Source: G965222535 sp965222535 (GTDB lineage Bacteria > Pseudomonadota > Gammaproteobacteria > HK1). From it: 64,000 bases of DNA. Shown piece after piece: positions 8,589-17,591 of this stretch. Position 1 is the stretch's first letter; each line of letters opens with the position of its first letter. The notes beneath the pieces are model-generated. The model had not been told where the DNA came from, searched no databases, and worked only from the letters and a program-made list of their open reading frames with translations. Location of the stretch: positions 2,170,001 through 2,234,000 of the forward strand of contig OZ244957.1 in the NCBI GenBank assembly GCA_965222535.1, written 5' to 3'. The position numbers and the translations under genes were made by a program.

Positions 8589-9419
8589 TCAGTCGCGGTT
8601 GCCCGCTGCTGCCGTCGCTTGGTCAATGGCGCTGCGCAGTGTGCCCGCCAAGCGACCTAATGCGGTACCGATGGTGCGCGGCTGCTGCTGGTGTTCCTCG
8701 ATGCACTGCACCAGCGCGCTGCCGACCACCACCGCGTCGCTGAGCGGTGCAATCTGGGCGGCGGTAGCGGCGTTGCGAATGCCAAAGCCAACCCCCACCG
8801 GCAACGCGATATGGCGTCGGATAGTGGTGATGCGTTGCGTCAGTGACTGCGGATCGATTGAGGAAGCGCCGGTGACCCCTTTGAGCGATACGCAATACAG
8901 AAAACCACGCGCCAGTGGCTGCATGCGCTGCATGCGCGCCTCGCTGGTGGTGGGCGAAATCAGAAAAATTGGATCAATCGCGCAGGAGTCGCACAAGCAA
9001 TACAAGGGCTCGCTTTCCTCGGGCGGTAGATCGACGACGATCAGCCCGTCCACCTGATGCGCGCTGGCGGCTTTGATAAAGTTCGCGTAGCCGAACTGTT
9101 CGATCGGGTTCAGGTAGCCCATTAGCACCAATGGCGTGTTGCTATCGTGTACGCGAAAACGGCGCACAATAGCGAGGACGCCGGCGAGGCTCATGCCACC
9201 TGCCAAAGCCCGCTCGCTGGCGCGTTGGATGACTGGTCCGTCCGCGATGGGGTCGGAAAACGGCATCCCGAGTTCAATGATATCGACTCCGGCGGCGACC
9301 AACTGGTGCAGGATCTCGACGCTGGTGTCTGCATCTGGATCACCGGCGGTCACAAAGCTGATCAGCGCACAACCGCCGTTCTTTTTGCGGAGGGCGAATG
9401 ATTCGGCGATGCGGCTCAC
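8589..9419 (-). CDS. trpA: Tryptophan synthase alpha chain
   Basis: Cleaves indole-3-glycerol phosphate to indole and glyceraldehyde-3-phosphate in the TrpA2B2 complex. The 276-residue TIM barrel shows the catalytic Glu in 'AGVDIIELGMPFSDPIADGP', the catalytic Asp in 'VDGLIVVDLPPEES', and the phosphate-binding 'PVGVGFGIRN' and 'DAVVVGSALV'. Its ATG overlaps the stop of trpB by four bases, so the two are translationally coupled. Last gene of the trpF-trpB-trpA operon. Confidence 0.96.
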   Translation of the reverse strand: MSRIAESFALRKKNGGCALISFVTAGDPDADTSVEILHQLVAAGVDIIELGMPFSDPIADGPVIQRASERALAGGMSLAGVLAIVRRFRVHDSNTPLVLMGYLNPIEQFGYANFIKAASAHQVDGLIVVDLPPEESEPLYCLCDSCAIDPIFLISPTTSEARMQRMQPLARGFLYCVSLKGVTGASSIDPQSLTQRITTIRRHIALPVGVGFGIRNAATAAQIAPLSDAVVVGSALVQCIEEHQQQPRTIGTALGRLAGTLRSAIDQATAAAGNRD

Positions 9420-10645
9420 AGTGTGATGCCTTCAAGGGCGGCAATGGTTGCGATGTCTTTGTCGCCGCGACCGGATAAGCAGACGACGATGTTTTCGGCG
9501 CTTTCCATCGTTGGGGCGAGGGTCGCCGCATACGCCAGCGCGTGGCTTGATTCAAGCGCCGGGATAATGCCTTCAATGCGCGTACAATCATGGAATGCCT
9601 GTAGCGCCTGATGATCGTTGATGGCGGTATAGCGCACCCGCCCCTGATCTTTGAGCCACGCGTGTTCCGGGCCTACGCCAGGATAATCAAGCCCAGCGGA
9701 AATCGAATGGGTGTGGGTGATCTGACCGTCTCCGTCCTGCATCAGATAGGTGCGATTGCCGTGCAGCACCCCCACTGTGCCCGCCGACAACGGCGCGGCG
9801 TGGCGACCGCTCGCCAATCCATCGCCTCCTGCCTCAACCCCTATCATCACCACCTCGCTGTCGTCGAGAAACGGGTAAAACAAACCCATTGCATTCGATC
9901 CGCCGCCGACGCAGGCGATCAGCGCATCCGGCAGGCGTCCGATCTGGTCGAGGCTTTGTTCGCGCGCTTCGCGCCCGATAACGGAGTTGAAATCGCGTAC
10001 GATGGTAGGGTAGGGGTGCGGTCCGGCAACCGTGCCGATGATGTAATAGGTTTTGTCAACGTGAGCCACCCAATCGCGCAGCGCCTCGTTCAGCGCGTCT
10101 TTCAGCGTCTGCGAGCCGGAATGCACCGCGACCACATTCGCCCCCAGCAGCTTCATGCGATACACATTCGCCGCTTGGCGGTGGATATCTTGCACTCCCA
10201 TATAGACGACGCATTCAAGCCCTAAGCGAGCGGCGACGGTGGCGGTCGCTACCCCGTGCTGCCCGGCACCAGTCTCGGCGATGATGCGCGTTTTGCCCAT
10301 GCGTTGCGCCAGCAATGCTTGGCCGACGGTATTGTTCACTTTATGCGCGCCGGTATGGTTCAGATCTTCGCGCTTAAAATAAAGTTGTGCGCCACCAAGC
10401 CGCACGCTCCAACGCTGCGCATGGTAGAGCGGCGACGGACGCCCGACGTAGTGTCGCAGTTGATCTTTGAAATCGCTGATAAAAGCCGCGTCCTTGCGGT
10501 AGTGAGCGTAAGCCTCGCATAGCTCGGTGATCGGCTGCACTAGCGTCTCGCTGATAAAAGCGCCGCCATAATGGCCGAAATAGCCGCGCTCATCGGGGTA
10601 ATGGCCTTGTATCTGTTGCTCAGCCGACTGGTTGGCTATCGGCAT
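9416..10645 (-). CDS. trpB: Tryptophan synthase beta chain
   Basis: Condenses indole with serine to give tryptophan. The 409-residue chain has the PLP lysine in 'KREDLNHTGAHKVNNTVGQ', the catalytic Glu region 'RIIAETGAGQHGVATATVAARLGL', and the phosphate-binding glycine loop 'CVGGGSNAMGLF'. The N-terminus 'DERGYFGHYGGAFI' is typical of TrpB1. Its start lies within the 3' end of trpF (26-base overlap) and its end overlaps trpA, a tight operon. Confidence 0.96.
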   Translation of the reverse strand: MPIANQSAEQQIQGHYPDERGYFGHYGGAFISETLVQPITELCEAYAHYRKDAAFISDFKDQLRHYVGRPSPLYHAQRWSVRLGGAQLYFKREDLNHTGAHKVNNTVGQALLAQRMGKTRIIAETGAGQHGVATATVAARLGLECVVYMGVQDIHRQAANVYRMKLLGANVVAVHSGSQTLKDALNEALRDWVAHVDKTYYIIGTVAGPHPYPTIVRDFNSVIGREAREQSLDQIGRLPDALIACVGGGSNAMGLFYPFLDDSEVVMIGVEAGGDGLASGRHAAPLSAGTVGVLHGNRTYLMQDGDGQITHTHSISAGLDYPGVGPEHAWLKDQGRVRYTAINDHQALQAFHDCTRIEGIIPALESSHALAYAATLAPTMESAENIVVCLSGRGDKDIATIAALEGITL

Positions 10646-11288
10646 CTCTTACCTCGTTGATAAAAGAACGCATAAGGTGTGGATCCTTGACTCCTTTGGC
10701 GCGCTCAACGCCGCTGCTCACATCCACGGCGAACAACCCCAATGGCTTGACGCGGGCGATCGCCGCGGCGATGTTGTCTGGTTTCAGTCCGCCCGCTAGG
10801 ATCAGTGGTTGTGCCATGGTGGAGGGGATCAACGACCAGTCGAAGGTTCTGCCAGAGCCGCCGCGCGACTGCTTATCGTAGGTATCCAACAGCAGCGTCG
10901 CATCGTTTCCGTAAGCGGCGGCTTGGGTTTTTAGATCGGGAACGCTATCGGTCTTGGCGCGTACCGCCAAGGCTTTAATCCACGGCACGCCGTATTGTGC
11001 GCAAAAATCCGCAGGTTCATCGCCGTGAAATTGCAATGCGCTCGGCTGGCAGGCTTCGATAAGCGCTCGTACACGCTGGGGCTCGGGGTTCACCAACACG
11101 GCGACGACACTGACAAACGGCGGCACAACTGCACGAATCGATGCGGCCATCGATAACGACAGTGCACGTACGCTTGGAGGGTGGAAAATCAGTCCGATTG
11201 CATCCGCGCCGGCTTGTACCGCCGCACGTGCATCCTGCGGCGTGGTGATTCCGCATATTTTGACACGCGTGCGTGCGTACCGTTGCAT
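10620..11288 (-). CDS. trpF: Phosphoribosylanthranilate isomerase
   Basis: Amadori rearrangement of phosphoribosylanthranilate in tryptophan synthesis. The 222 residues begin 'RTRVKICGITTPQDARAAVQAGADAIGLIF' with the catalytic Cys in 'KICG'; the catalytic Asp is in 'TLLLDTYDKQSRGGSGRTFDW', and 'LILAGGLKPDNIAAAI' and 'GLFAVDVSSGVE' bind phosphate. First gene of trpF-trpB-trpA. trpC, trpD and trpEG are not part of this operon. Confidence 0.96.
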   Translation of the reverse strand: MQRYARTRVKICGITTPQDARAAVQAGADAIGLIFHPPSVRALSLSMAASIRAVVPPFVSVVAVLVNPEPQRVRALIEACQPSALQFHGDEPADFCAQYGVPWIKALAVRAKTDSVPDLKTQAAAYGNDATLLLDTYDKQSRGGSGRTFDWSLIPSTMAQPLILAGGLKPDNIAAAIARVKPLGLFAVDVSSGVERAKGVKDPHLMRSFINEVRDADSQPVG

Positions 11289-11289
11289 T

Positions 11290-11765
11290 TTAGCAGTATA
11301 TACTCATGCTACTTGAAGATAACCGTTTTAATTTTAATTGGGAGCGCCTAGCGGCACTACGAAATTACCGCTGGAGTGGTTCTCCTTCTCCGATACATTG
11401 GCGCATTGCCAATAGCAGGCTTCCCCCAATACCAACGTCGTTACCCTCCTTATTCTCAGGATTAAAAATAGAAGATCCCAGAGCCCCCGCCCGAATCCCT
11501 TTCAGAGCCCTTGCCCGAAGCATTCCCAGCACTCTGGAATAACTCCGGTTAGCTCTCTGGGATCTGAAGCGTTTTTTAATCCTGAAAAACAAGCTATGCT
11601 TGGTTTTTCAGGAGCATAAGGAGTGCCTAACGGCGTGCCGTTCGCTGACCGGCATAGACCGGTCAGCGGCACCACGAAATAACTGCTGGAAGGGTCATTG
11701 CTCCCAACCCCAGAGCACTGCTAGAATCCCTTCCAGAGTGCCAAACACACGCTAGGGGATGCAAA
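11290..11765. repeat. Repeat mosaic (families D, B and C)
   Basis: 11293-11320 is a family D end (ATACTCATGCTACTTGAAG). 11430-11615 is family B with the hairpin CCTGAAAAACAAGC/GCTTGGTTTTTCAGG at 11580-11612. 11630-11700 is family C. No gene is seen between trpF and the cobalamin adenosyltransferase. Confidence 0.7.
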
Positions 11766-11805
11766 ATCCTCATCCCTTATTAAGGAAAAGATCAAGGAGA
11801 AATCA

Positions 11806-12360
11806 GTGGGACATCGTTTATCAAAAATCTACACTCGCACCGGCGATCAAGGCAGCACCGGGCTTGGCGATAACACCCGTGTCAACAAAAACAGCGCACG
11901 CATCCACGCCTTGGGCGATCTGGATGAGGTTAACTCGCATCTCGGGGTGGTGCTGACTCATGACCTTGGCAGTGCCGTGCGCGAAACCCTGGTTCAGATC
12001 CAGCATATATTGTTCGACCTTGGTTCAGAGTGTGCAGTGCCTGGCATGGTAACCCTGACCCTTGCCGATGTCGCGGCGCTCGAGTCTTCCCTAGATGCGC
12101 TGAATGCTGCGCTGCCGCCGCTCAAGGAGTTTATTTTGCCAAGTGGCGGCGCGGCTGCCGCGGCGGCGCACGTTGCGCGCACCGTGTGCCGCCGTGCGGA
12201 GCGTTCGCTGTTGACGCTCGCCGACGAAGCGGAAGTCAACCCGTGCAGTCGGCAGTATATCAACCGCCTTTCTGACTACCTGTTCGTGCTCGCGAGGGTA
12301 CTCGGCAGGGTCCACGGCGGCGAGGTGTATTGGAACAACAAACGCCGCGGAAGCATCTGA
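11806..12360 (+). CDS. Cob(I)alamin adenosyltransferase, PduO type
   Basis: Transfers adenosyl from ATP to cob(I)alamin, making coenzyme B12. The 184-residue all-helical protein has the PduO/MMAB signature 'IYTRTGDQGSTGLGD' (ATP binding), 'ARIHALGDLDEVNSHLGV', 'FILPSGG', 'VCRRAERSL' and 'YINRLSDYLFVLARVLG'. Starts at GTG 11806 behind AAGGAG, which supports that start over an upstream frame extension. It acts downstream of the corrin genes at 26-33 kb; a B12 user such as methylmalonyl-CoA mutase would fit the carboxylase beta chain at 40 kb, but none is in the window. Confidence 0.92.
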   Translation: MGHRLSKIYTRTGDQGSTGLGDNTRVNKNSARIHALGDLDEVNSHLGVVLTHDLGSAVRETLVQIQHILFDLGSECAVPGMVTLTLADVAALESSLDALNAALPPLKEFILPSGGAAAAAAHVARTVCRRAERSLLTLADEAEVNPCSRQYINRLSDYLFVLARVLGRVHGGEVYWNNKRRGSI

Positions 12361-12612
12361 AGGGTGCCTTATTAGGGTGCTGTATTAGAAGAGAGGTACC
12401 CTGCGGGGCTTGTCTATTGGGGGAAGGATTATAAATCAATGACTTGCGTTACAGGTGATCATGTACCTTCCTCCAAACCTCCATCCTGTTGCCATTTTTC
12501 GATGTCCTCGTATATAAAATTAATCCATAACTGATGGGGGCTTACGTAAAGGCTCATAGCAACCTTTCCGCCAAACCCGATCTCATTTTGGGATTTTTCG
12601 AGGCGCTCTAAA
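12361..12612. repeat. Family A repeat
   Basis: Contains GCGGGGCTTGTCTATTGGGG, the AT-rich core ATTATAAATCAATGACTTGC, then CCTCCATCCTGTTGCCATTTTTCGATG. A second partial end (CCCGATCTC...GGGATTTTTCGAGG) follows. No gene. Confidence 0.7.
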
Positions 12613-12671
12613 GAATAAAATGGTGACGCTCAGGAAAATAACAGAAACAGTCCCGGACAAAGCGACCGCGT

Positions 12672-13610
12672 ATGCTGTCCCATTCATCCATTCATTACGC
12701 CAGTGATCGCTTGTTACGCAGCGGCTGGCGGCGGCGCGACGCCGATTGGTTGCGGCAGCAACTAGCGCAGCCAGCAACGCGCATCATCGCCCTAAAAGGC
12801 GATCGCATCGCCTGTGCGGGCGAACCGCTGGCGTTGCCGATTTATCTGCCGGCATCTGAGGTGTCACAGGCCGCAGCCACCGCGCCGGTGTTTCTCGGGC
12901 TGGTGGAAGGGAGAGCCTGCTTTGCCATCATGCTCGGTGACTCGCTGGCGCACAACCGGGCGCTTGAGTCTTTGCTGGCACCTCGCACGGGGCCTACGGG
13001 ATCATTTAAATGGCTTGGTGTGCGGCAATTGGTGGGCGTTGTCGATGGCATCGATAGCGCTATCTTGGCGTTTGCCAGCGCGCTGTCGGTGTGGCGCGCA
13101 AGCTGTGCGTATTGCGCCGCATGCGGTCACCCGACGGTCGCCATTGATGCTGGGCACAGTCACCGTTGCAGCAATCCGGCCTGCGCTCGGCAATGGTTTC
13201 CGCGCCTGGATCCGGCGATCATCACATTGGTATTGGAAGGACAACGCTGCCTGCTCGCGCGACAGCACGGTTGGCCGCCGCGGCGCTACTCGACGATCGC
13301 TGGATTTGTTGAGCCCGGCGAAACACCAGAGCACACGGTGATGCGCGAGACCTTCGAGGAAGTAGGGTTGCGCGTCAGCCGTATCGAGTACCGCGGCTCG
13401 CAACCGTGGCCGTTCCCAAGCTCCCTGATGCTCGCTTTCAGAGCGTATGCGCTGGGCACTGCGATTCGCACTGATGGCGATGAAATCGAGCACGCCGATT
13501 GGTATAGTGCTGAGCGTATTGCGTCCGACACCGCTACCGGTGCATTAATCCTGCCGCCCGCGGATTCGATCAGCTATCGCTTGATCGACGACTGGATCAA
13601 AGGCTTATGA
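12672..13610 (+). CDS. nudC: NAD+ diphosphatase / NAD-cap RNA decapping enzyme
   Basis: Nudix hydrolase that cleaves NADH to NMNH and AMP and removes NAD caps from RNA. The 312 residues have an N-terminal domain, a zinc ribbon ('CAYCAACGH' then 'HRCSNPAC'), and the Nudix box 'GFVEPGETPEHTVMRETFEEVGL' (over 20 residues, about 212-234) followed by the family-specific 'SQPWPFPSSLML'. All four zinc cysteines and the REx2EE glutamates are present. The ATG at 12672 overlaps no neighbour; the gene stands alone between repeats. Confidence 0.95.
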   Translation: MLSHSSIHYASDRLLRSGWRRRDADWLRQQLAQPATRIIALKGDRIACAGEPLALPIYLPASEVSQAAATAPVFLGLVEGRACFAIMLGDSLAHNRALESLLAPRTGPTGSFKWLGVRQLVGVVDGIDSAILAFASALSVWRASCAYCAACGHPTVAIDAGHSHRCSNPACARQWFPRLDPAIITLVLEGQRCLLARQHGWPPRRYSTIAGFVEPGETPEHTVMRETFEEVGLRVSRIEYRGSQPWPFPSSLMLAFRAYALGTAIRTDGDEIEHADWYSAERIASDTATGALILPPADSISYRLIDDWIKGL

Positions 13611-13615
13611 CAAAC

Positions 13616-13715
13616 ATGACAAGGGTCCCCTCGAAAACCAGCTTCGCTTGCTTTTCGAGGTACTGTTTATTGGGGGAATGTCCCCCACTCCATTCAAGGT
13701 TTTTTGAGGTACCCA
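13616..13715. repeat. Short form of family A
   Basis: A hairpin (CCTCGAAAACCAGC/GCTTGCTTTTCGAGG) is followed by TGTTTATTGGGGGAATG and an inverted end TTCAAGGTTTTTTGAGGTACC. The AT-rich middle of the longer copies is missing. Confidence 0.65.
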
Positions 13716-13745
13716 TTACAAGGGCTCTTTAAGCCCGCGGAGGCG

Positions 13746-14756
13746 ATGATGAAAACCACTTCCCATGCAGTGACCGCTGCCTTGGTGATGGCCTTAGCGA
13801 CATTGCTAGGTGCACCGCTGGCAGCGCAGAAAACGACTTTACGGGTTGCGTTGCAGTTGCCGCTGGAAAACCACCTAGGGCAGAATTTGCTGTACTTCAA
13901 ACAACAGGTAGAACAGCGCTCTGACGACATCACGGTCGACATCTACGACTCAGCACAGCTCTATAAAGATAAGGAGATCCCTCATGCGGTCGGCTCTGGC
14001 GCGATAGAAATGGGAACCGCGTCGCTGACACGGTTTGTCGGCGATGTGGCTGCGGTGGATGTTTTTTATCAACCGTTTTTGTTTCCAAGCGACGCCCTAG
14101 TGCAAAAAGCGACTGCCAAAGGCAGCGCTGTAAGAGCGCCGCTTGACGCTGCGATCCGGGCCAGAACCGGCGCTCGTGTGCTGTGGTGGCAGGGCTTTGG
14201 TTCGGCGATTATGCTCTCCAATGGGGCGGCGATCGAATCGCCGGAGAAAATGCGCGGTAAGAAGGTGCGTGTGTTTGGCAAGACGATGGGGGCTTTTGTC
14301 ATGGCCTGCAGTGGCGCGCCGATGCTGATCTCCGGTTCAGAACAATACCTTGCCTACCAGCGCAAGACCGTTGATGTCGGCATGAGCGGTATCTCGGCAG
14401 TGCGCTCGCGCAAGCTCTGGGAGGTCATGGACACGATCACCAAAACCCAGCATAGCGACATTGAATTTGTGGTCGTCGTCAATGAACGCTTCTGGCGCTC
14501 GCTGCCCGCAGCGCATCAACGCATCATTACTGCCGCGGCGGACAGTGCTGAACAGGCGGTACGCGAGCAGATCCGGCAGATTGAGAGCACAGCCTATGCT
14601 GCTGCGCAACGCAACGGGATGAGCATCGTAACGCCATCCGCCAGCGATATCGCACGCTGGAAAGCCTGTTCGCAGCCGGTGTACAGCCAATTTGCCGAGG
14701 ATGCCGGCGCGCTGGGCGAACAGGTGATGCAAGCAGCGCGGGCGTTATCGCGGTGA
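13746..14756 (+). CDS. TRAP transporter solute-binding protein (DctP family)
   Basis: Periplasmic receptor of a tripartite ATP-independent transporter, usually for C4-dicarboxylates or other organic acids. From the Met at 13746 the protein has 336 residues. A signal peptide 'MKTTSHAVTAALVMALATLL' is followed by an Ala-rich cleavage region 'GAPLAAQ'. DctP features include 'YDSAQLYKDKEIPHAVGSGAIEMG' (about 60-85) and 'RGKKVRVFGKTMG', whose Arg normally binds the substrate carboxylate. GGAGG at 13739 places translation at ATG 13746 or 13749, not the upstream TTG. No DctQ or DctM membrane genes are adjacent, so it is an orphan receptor here. Confidence 0.88.
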   Translation: MMKTTSHAVTAALVMALATLLGAPLAAQKTTLRVALQLPLENHLGQNLLYFKQQVEQRSDDITVDIYDSAQLYKDKEIPHAVGSGAIEMGTASLTRFVGDVAAVDVFYQPFLFPSDALVQKATAKGSAVRAPLDAAIRARTGARVLWWQGFGSAIMLSNGAAIESPEKMRGKKVRVFGKTMGAFVMACSGAPMLISGSEQYLAYQRKTVDVGMSGISAVRSRKLWEVMDTITKTQHSDIEFVVVVNERFWRSLPAAHQRIITAAADSAEQAVREQIRQIESTAYAAAQRNGMSIVTPSASDIARWKACSQPVYSQFAEDAGALGEQVMQAARALSR

Positions 14757-14799
14757 TCGCCCTAGTGTTGGACTGAGGGGGTGATTGAGCGCGTTCCCA

Positions 14800-15190
14800 A
14801 GCTGTGCGTGGGAACTCTCCTATCCCTCTGGGATGGCTTCGGGTGGGGTTTCTGGGATCTTTTAATATTTTAATCCTGAGATGCTAGGCGTTGCCTAGCA
14901 CATCAAAGGAGTCTAAGGAGGGTAACGACATTTGTATTGGGGGAAGGGTTAGGGCGTGTTTAACCCACCTAAAGGCGGTACTCCCTTCCCCCAAACCCCT
15001 AACCCCAGTACAGCCTGCGCTTTCGGCTCGACGCCGTGCAGGGCCGAGGACGGGTGAAGGCTATGGAAGGGTTTCTGGCGAAGCTCTGGAATCTTTAATA
15101 TTTTTAATCCTGAGATGCTAGGCGTTGCCTAGTATCTCAGGAGTCTAAGGAGGGTAACGACGTCTGTATTGGAGGAAGGGTGAAGGCGAG
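14800..15190. repeat. Two family B repeats
   Basis: Two copies in tandem. Each carries the AT-rich TTTAATATTTTTAATCC, a hairpin with arms GAGATGCTAGGC and GCCTAGCATCTC (14876-14910 imperfect, 15109-15142 nearly perfect), then GGAGGGTAACGAC and TGTATTGGGGGAAGGG. 14985-15060 holds the CCCTAACCCCAGTACAGCCT segment shared with 33.8 and 34.1 kb. Confidence 0.75.
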
Positions 15191-15212
15191 GTGCCCCCCG
15201 CGGCGTCCCTGT

Positions 15213-16103
15213 CTATAGGCGGCGACGCATACCCTCGCGGTAGACGATATACAAGCCGCTTGAGATGATCAGAGCGGTGCCGATCCAGGTCCAGCGATCG
15301 GGAATATGTCCCCAGACCCAGTACCCTAAAGCGGTTGCTCCGATCAATTGCCCATAGTTGAAAGGAGACACGATCGACGCCGGCGCATAGTGAAATGCTT
15401 TAACCACGCAGAAGTGCCCCAGCGCGCCGAAAAAGCCGGTTGATAGCAACACCAGCCAAGCGCTCACGGTCGGCGGGGTGGACCAGAACCACGGCAGTAT
15501 TGCGCTCAGCAACAACGCGCCGCTGGCGGCCATCCAGGTCGCAGAGGTGGCGGCGCTGTCAGCCGCGGCGATTCTTCGCGTCAGGATCTGGTATAGCGCA
15601 TAAAACAGCGCCGTCAGCAGCACCATCAGTCCGGCCGGGTGGATCGCATCGCTACCCGGGCGAATGATCACCACGGCACCGGCGAAGCCAATACACACTG
15701 CGGCAATGCGCCGCCAGCCGACTTGCTCTCCCAGCATCGGGATCGCCAACAGGGTTACCAGCACTGGTGAGATAAAGTTGATCACCGCGGCGGTCGGCAA
15801 CGCGACGTAAATCAGCGCGACGAAGTAGCTGATCGTGCATCCCAGCAGTAACAGCGAGCGCAGCACCTGGATGCCGAGGTGCTGGGTGGCAAGCAAGCGA
15901 TAGACTCCTCCGCGGCGTGGCGCAAACAGCAGCACCATGAAGATAAAATGAACCGCGTAGCGTGCCCACGATACCTGCACCACCGAGTGGTGCTCCAGCG
16001 ACAGTTTGGCCGACATGTTCAGAAACGGCAGCAGCGCAACCGCGAGGCACATAAAGCCGACCCCCTTGAGCACGTTGGTGGTGGGAAAATCGCTTGTTGC
16101 CAT
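15213..16103 (-). CDS. EamA-family (DMT superfamily) membrane transporter
   Basis: Predicted inner-membrane exporter of metabolites such as amino acids; the substrate cannot be read from sequence. The 296 residues form about ten hydrophobic helices in two homologous EamA halves. The first half ends near 'VGWRRIAAVCIGFAGAVVIIRPG' and the second near 'RWTWIGTALIISSGLYIVYRE', the two positions where EamA repeats carry their conserved G..LI..G..L pattern. Start at ATG 16103. Isolated gene, convergent with the TRAP receptor across repeats. Confidence 0.85.
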   Translation of the reverse strand: MATSDFPTTNVLKGVGFMCLAVALLPFLNMSAKLSLEHHSVVQVSWARYAVHFIFMVLLFAPRRGGVYRLLATQHLGIQVLRSLLLLGCTISYFVALIYVALPTAAVINFISPVLVTLLAIPMLGEQVGWRRIAAVCIGFAGAVVIIRPGSDAIHPAGLMVLLTALFYALYQILTRRIAAADSAATSATWMAASGALLLSAILPWFWSTPPTVSAWLVLLSTGFFGALGHFCVVKAFHYAPASIVSPFNYGQLIGATALGYWVWGHIPDRWTWIGTALIISSGLYIVYREGMRRRL

Positions 16104-16252
16104 TTAATTCCGGGAGAGGCTCATCATCGCTGATGCAAACGCTAAGAGGAGTGACGATCGGCGGAAAAACGTAAGCTATAGCCGCTCATGATGCACCACC
16201 TTTTGTTTTTCTGAACCTGAAGGGCACCCTGTTTGATCGCTGCTGGTACTCA

Positions 16253-16420
16253 TGGGAAACTCGAAAAACCGTGAATGGGATGGGGGGGAGCGGATATGCT
16301 TGCCTGTAACGTAAGCTATTGATTTATAACCCTCCACCTCCACCTCCACCTAACAGAATAGACAAGCCTTTCAAATGAAACGGGCAGCGATAGGATCATG
16401 CCAAACCCGTTACAGAGTCA
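16253..16420. repeat. Family A repeat with CCTCCA microsatellite
   Basis: Starts ACTCGAAAAACCGTGAATGG, then GTAACGTAAGCTATTGATTT, then a CCTCCA hexamer repeated three times at about 16330-16350 where other copies have CCCTTCCCCC, and GACAAGCCTTTCAAATGAAA. Confidence 0.65.
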
Positions 16421-16437
16421 TTACGTAATAGGGGGCG

Positions 16438-17157
16438 CTATTTTACGGCGTCTTCTTTCTCCTTCAGCGGTTTGACCGTATTTGCCCCAGATTCCGCCGC
16501 TGAGGTGTTCAAAGGATTCGGGGCGGTGCTTATCTCAGCGATCAATTGAGTGATCAGGTGAGCAGTATCCGAGCCAGCAGGCTGGATTGCCAGCAGGCGC
16601 TGCCAGCGTTCCAGCGCCAGCGCTTTATTGCCGCTCTGCAAAGCAGCAAAACCACCGAGCCACAATGACTTAGCGTGTAAAGGGCGGCTGGCGAGGGCCT
16701 GCTCAATGCGCTGCGTGATCGCCGAGTTGAACACATTGTCTCGGGCATGCAGTTCAACTTCAGCCCAATCGGCCAGTAGGTCAGGCTGGTCGCCGAGCAC
16801 CGCATGGGCACGCTGGTAGGTTCTCAAAGCCTCGTTAAAGCGCCCGATAACGGTATATGAACGCCCCAGCATCAGCCAATCGTCAAGCACCCTAGGCGAT
16901 TGTTCAAGCTTTGCTTGCAAGCCAGCGATCATCTGCGTTAGCGCCGCGTGATCGATCGATTCATCACCCTGTTCGGTTGCTGGTGGTGGTGAAAATAAGC
17001 CCTCGGGTGTGCCATAGCGCCAATAGAGGGCAATCGCGACCGCAATGATCAGAGCAGCCGCTGCGGATCCCTTGAGCACTCCTTGCGTCAGCGGCGATAC
17101 AGCCCACGCTACCGCTGCGATAAGCAACGCTGAAGTAACAACGATGAAGGCGACCAC
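16438..17157 (-). CDS. CcmI/CcmH-like cytochrome c biogenesis TPR protein
   Basis: Likely a chaperone that presents apocytochrome c to the heme-ligation machinery. The 239 residues start with two close membrane helices (about 1-20 and 29-47), then a periplasmic region with 'LEQSPRVLDDWLMLGRSYTVIGRFNEALRTYQRA' (over 20 residues in the protein, about 87-120), a TPR typical of CcmI. About 70 residues follow before a low-complexity tail. No other ccm genes are adjacent, unusual for this family, which normally ends the ccm operon. A generic TPR membrane protein is the alternative. Confidence 0.72.
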   Translation of the reverse strand: MVAFIVVTSALLIAAVAWAVSPLTQGVLKGSAAAALIIAVAIALYWRYGTPEGLFSPPPATEQGDESIDHAALTQMIAGLQAKLEQSPRVLDDWLMLGRSYTVIGRFNEALRTYQRAHAVLGDQPDLLADWAEVELHARDNVFNSAITQRIEQALASRPLHAKSLWLGGFAALQSGNKALALERWQRLLAIQPAGSDTAHLITQLIAEISTAPNPLNTSAAESGANTVKPLKEKEDAVK

Positions 17158-17204
17158 TGCCGGCGTATTTCAGTAAGTACTTAAGGGTAAGTGTTCAGTA
17201 GCGG

Positions 17205-17405
17205 ATGGATTGTATAGACTCATGCTACTTGAAGATGCTTGATTGCGCACGCTCCCCTATCCCCTTTATGAGCAGTGTTCTGACTCGACGACGTACATTT
17301 TGCTTCGATAAACGCTCTGGAAAAGGGCTTCGGGCGAGGCTCTGGAATGAGAGCATGACTTTAGCCCTTTCCTGCATCTTCAAGTATCACCGGTATAGAC
17401 CTGAA
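17205..17405. repeat. Complete family D inverted-repeat element
   Basis: About 200 bases bounded by inverted ends: GTATAGACTCATGCTACTTG (17210-17229, continuing AAGATGC) at the left, and GCATCTTCAAGTATCACC followed by GGTATAGAC (17377-17403) at the right. The interior has no coding frame. The same ends occur at 11.29 kb and about 750 (single ends) and at 48.64-49.07 kb (both ends). It looks like a miniature element. Confidence 0.7.
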
Positions 17406-17591
17406 GAGGTATCTGTTCCGTACCAATAGCGGGTCTTCGGTGTCATAGCTACCGATTATTGTTGAGGCGTGAAGTCTTGTCGAGCTTTCTATCCAGCTTT
17501 AAGTGAGAATAAGGTTGCGTATCCATGCTTGTGCCCGCGCAACCTCCTCGCTGCGCCGTTCCATCCAAGGCAGTATAGTCCGAGCACATAA

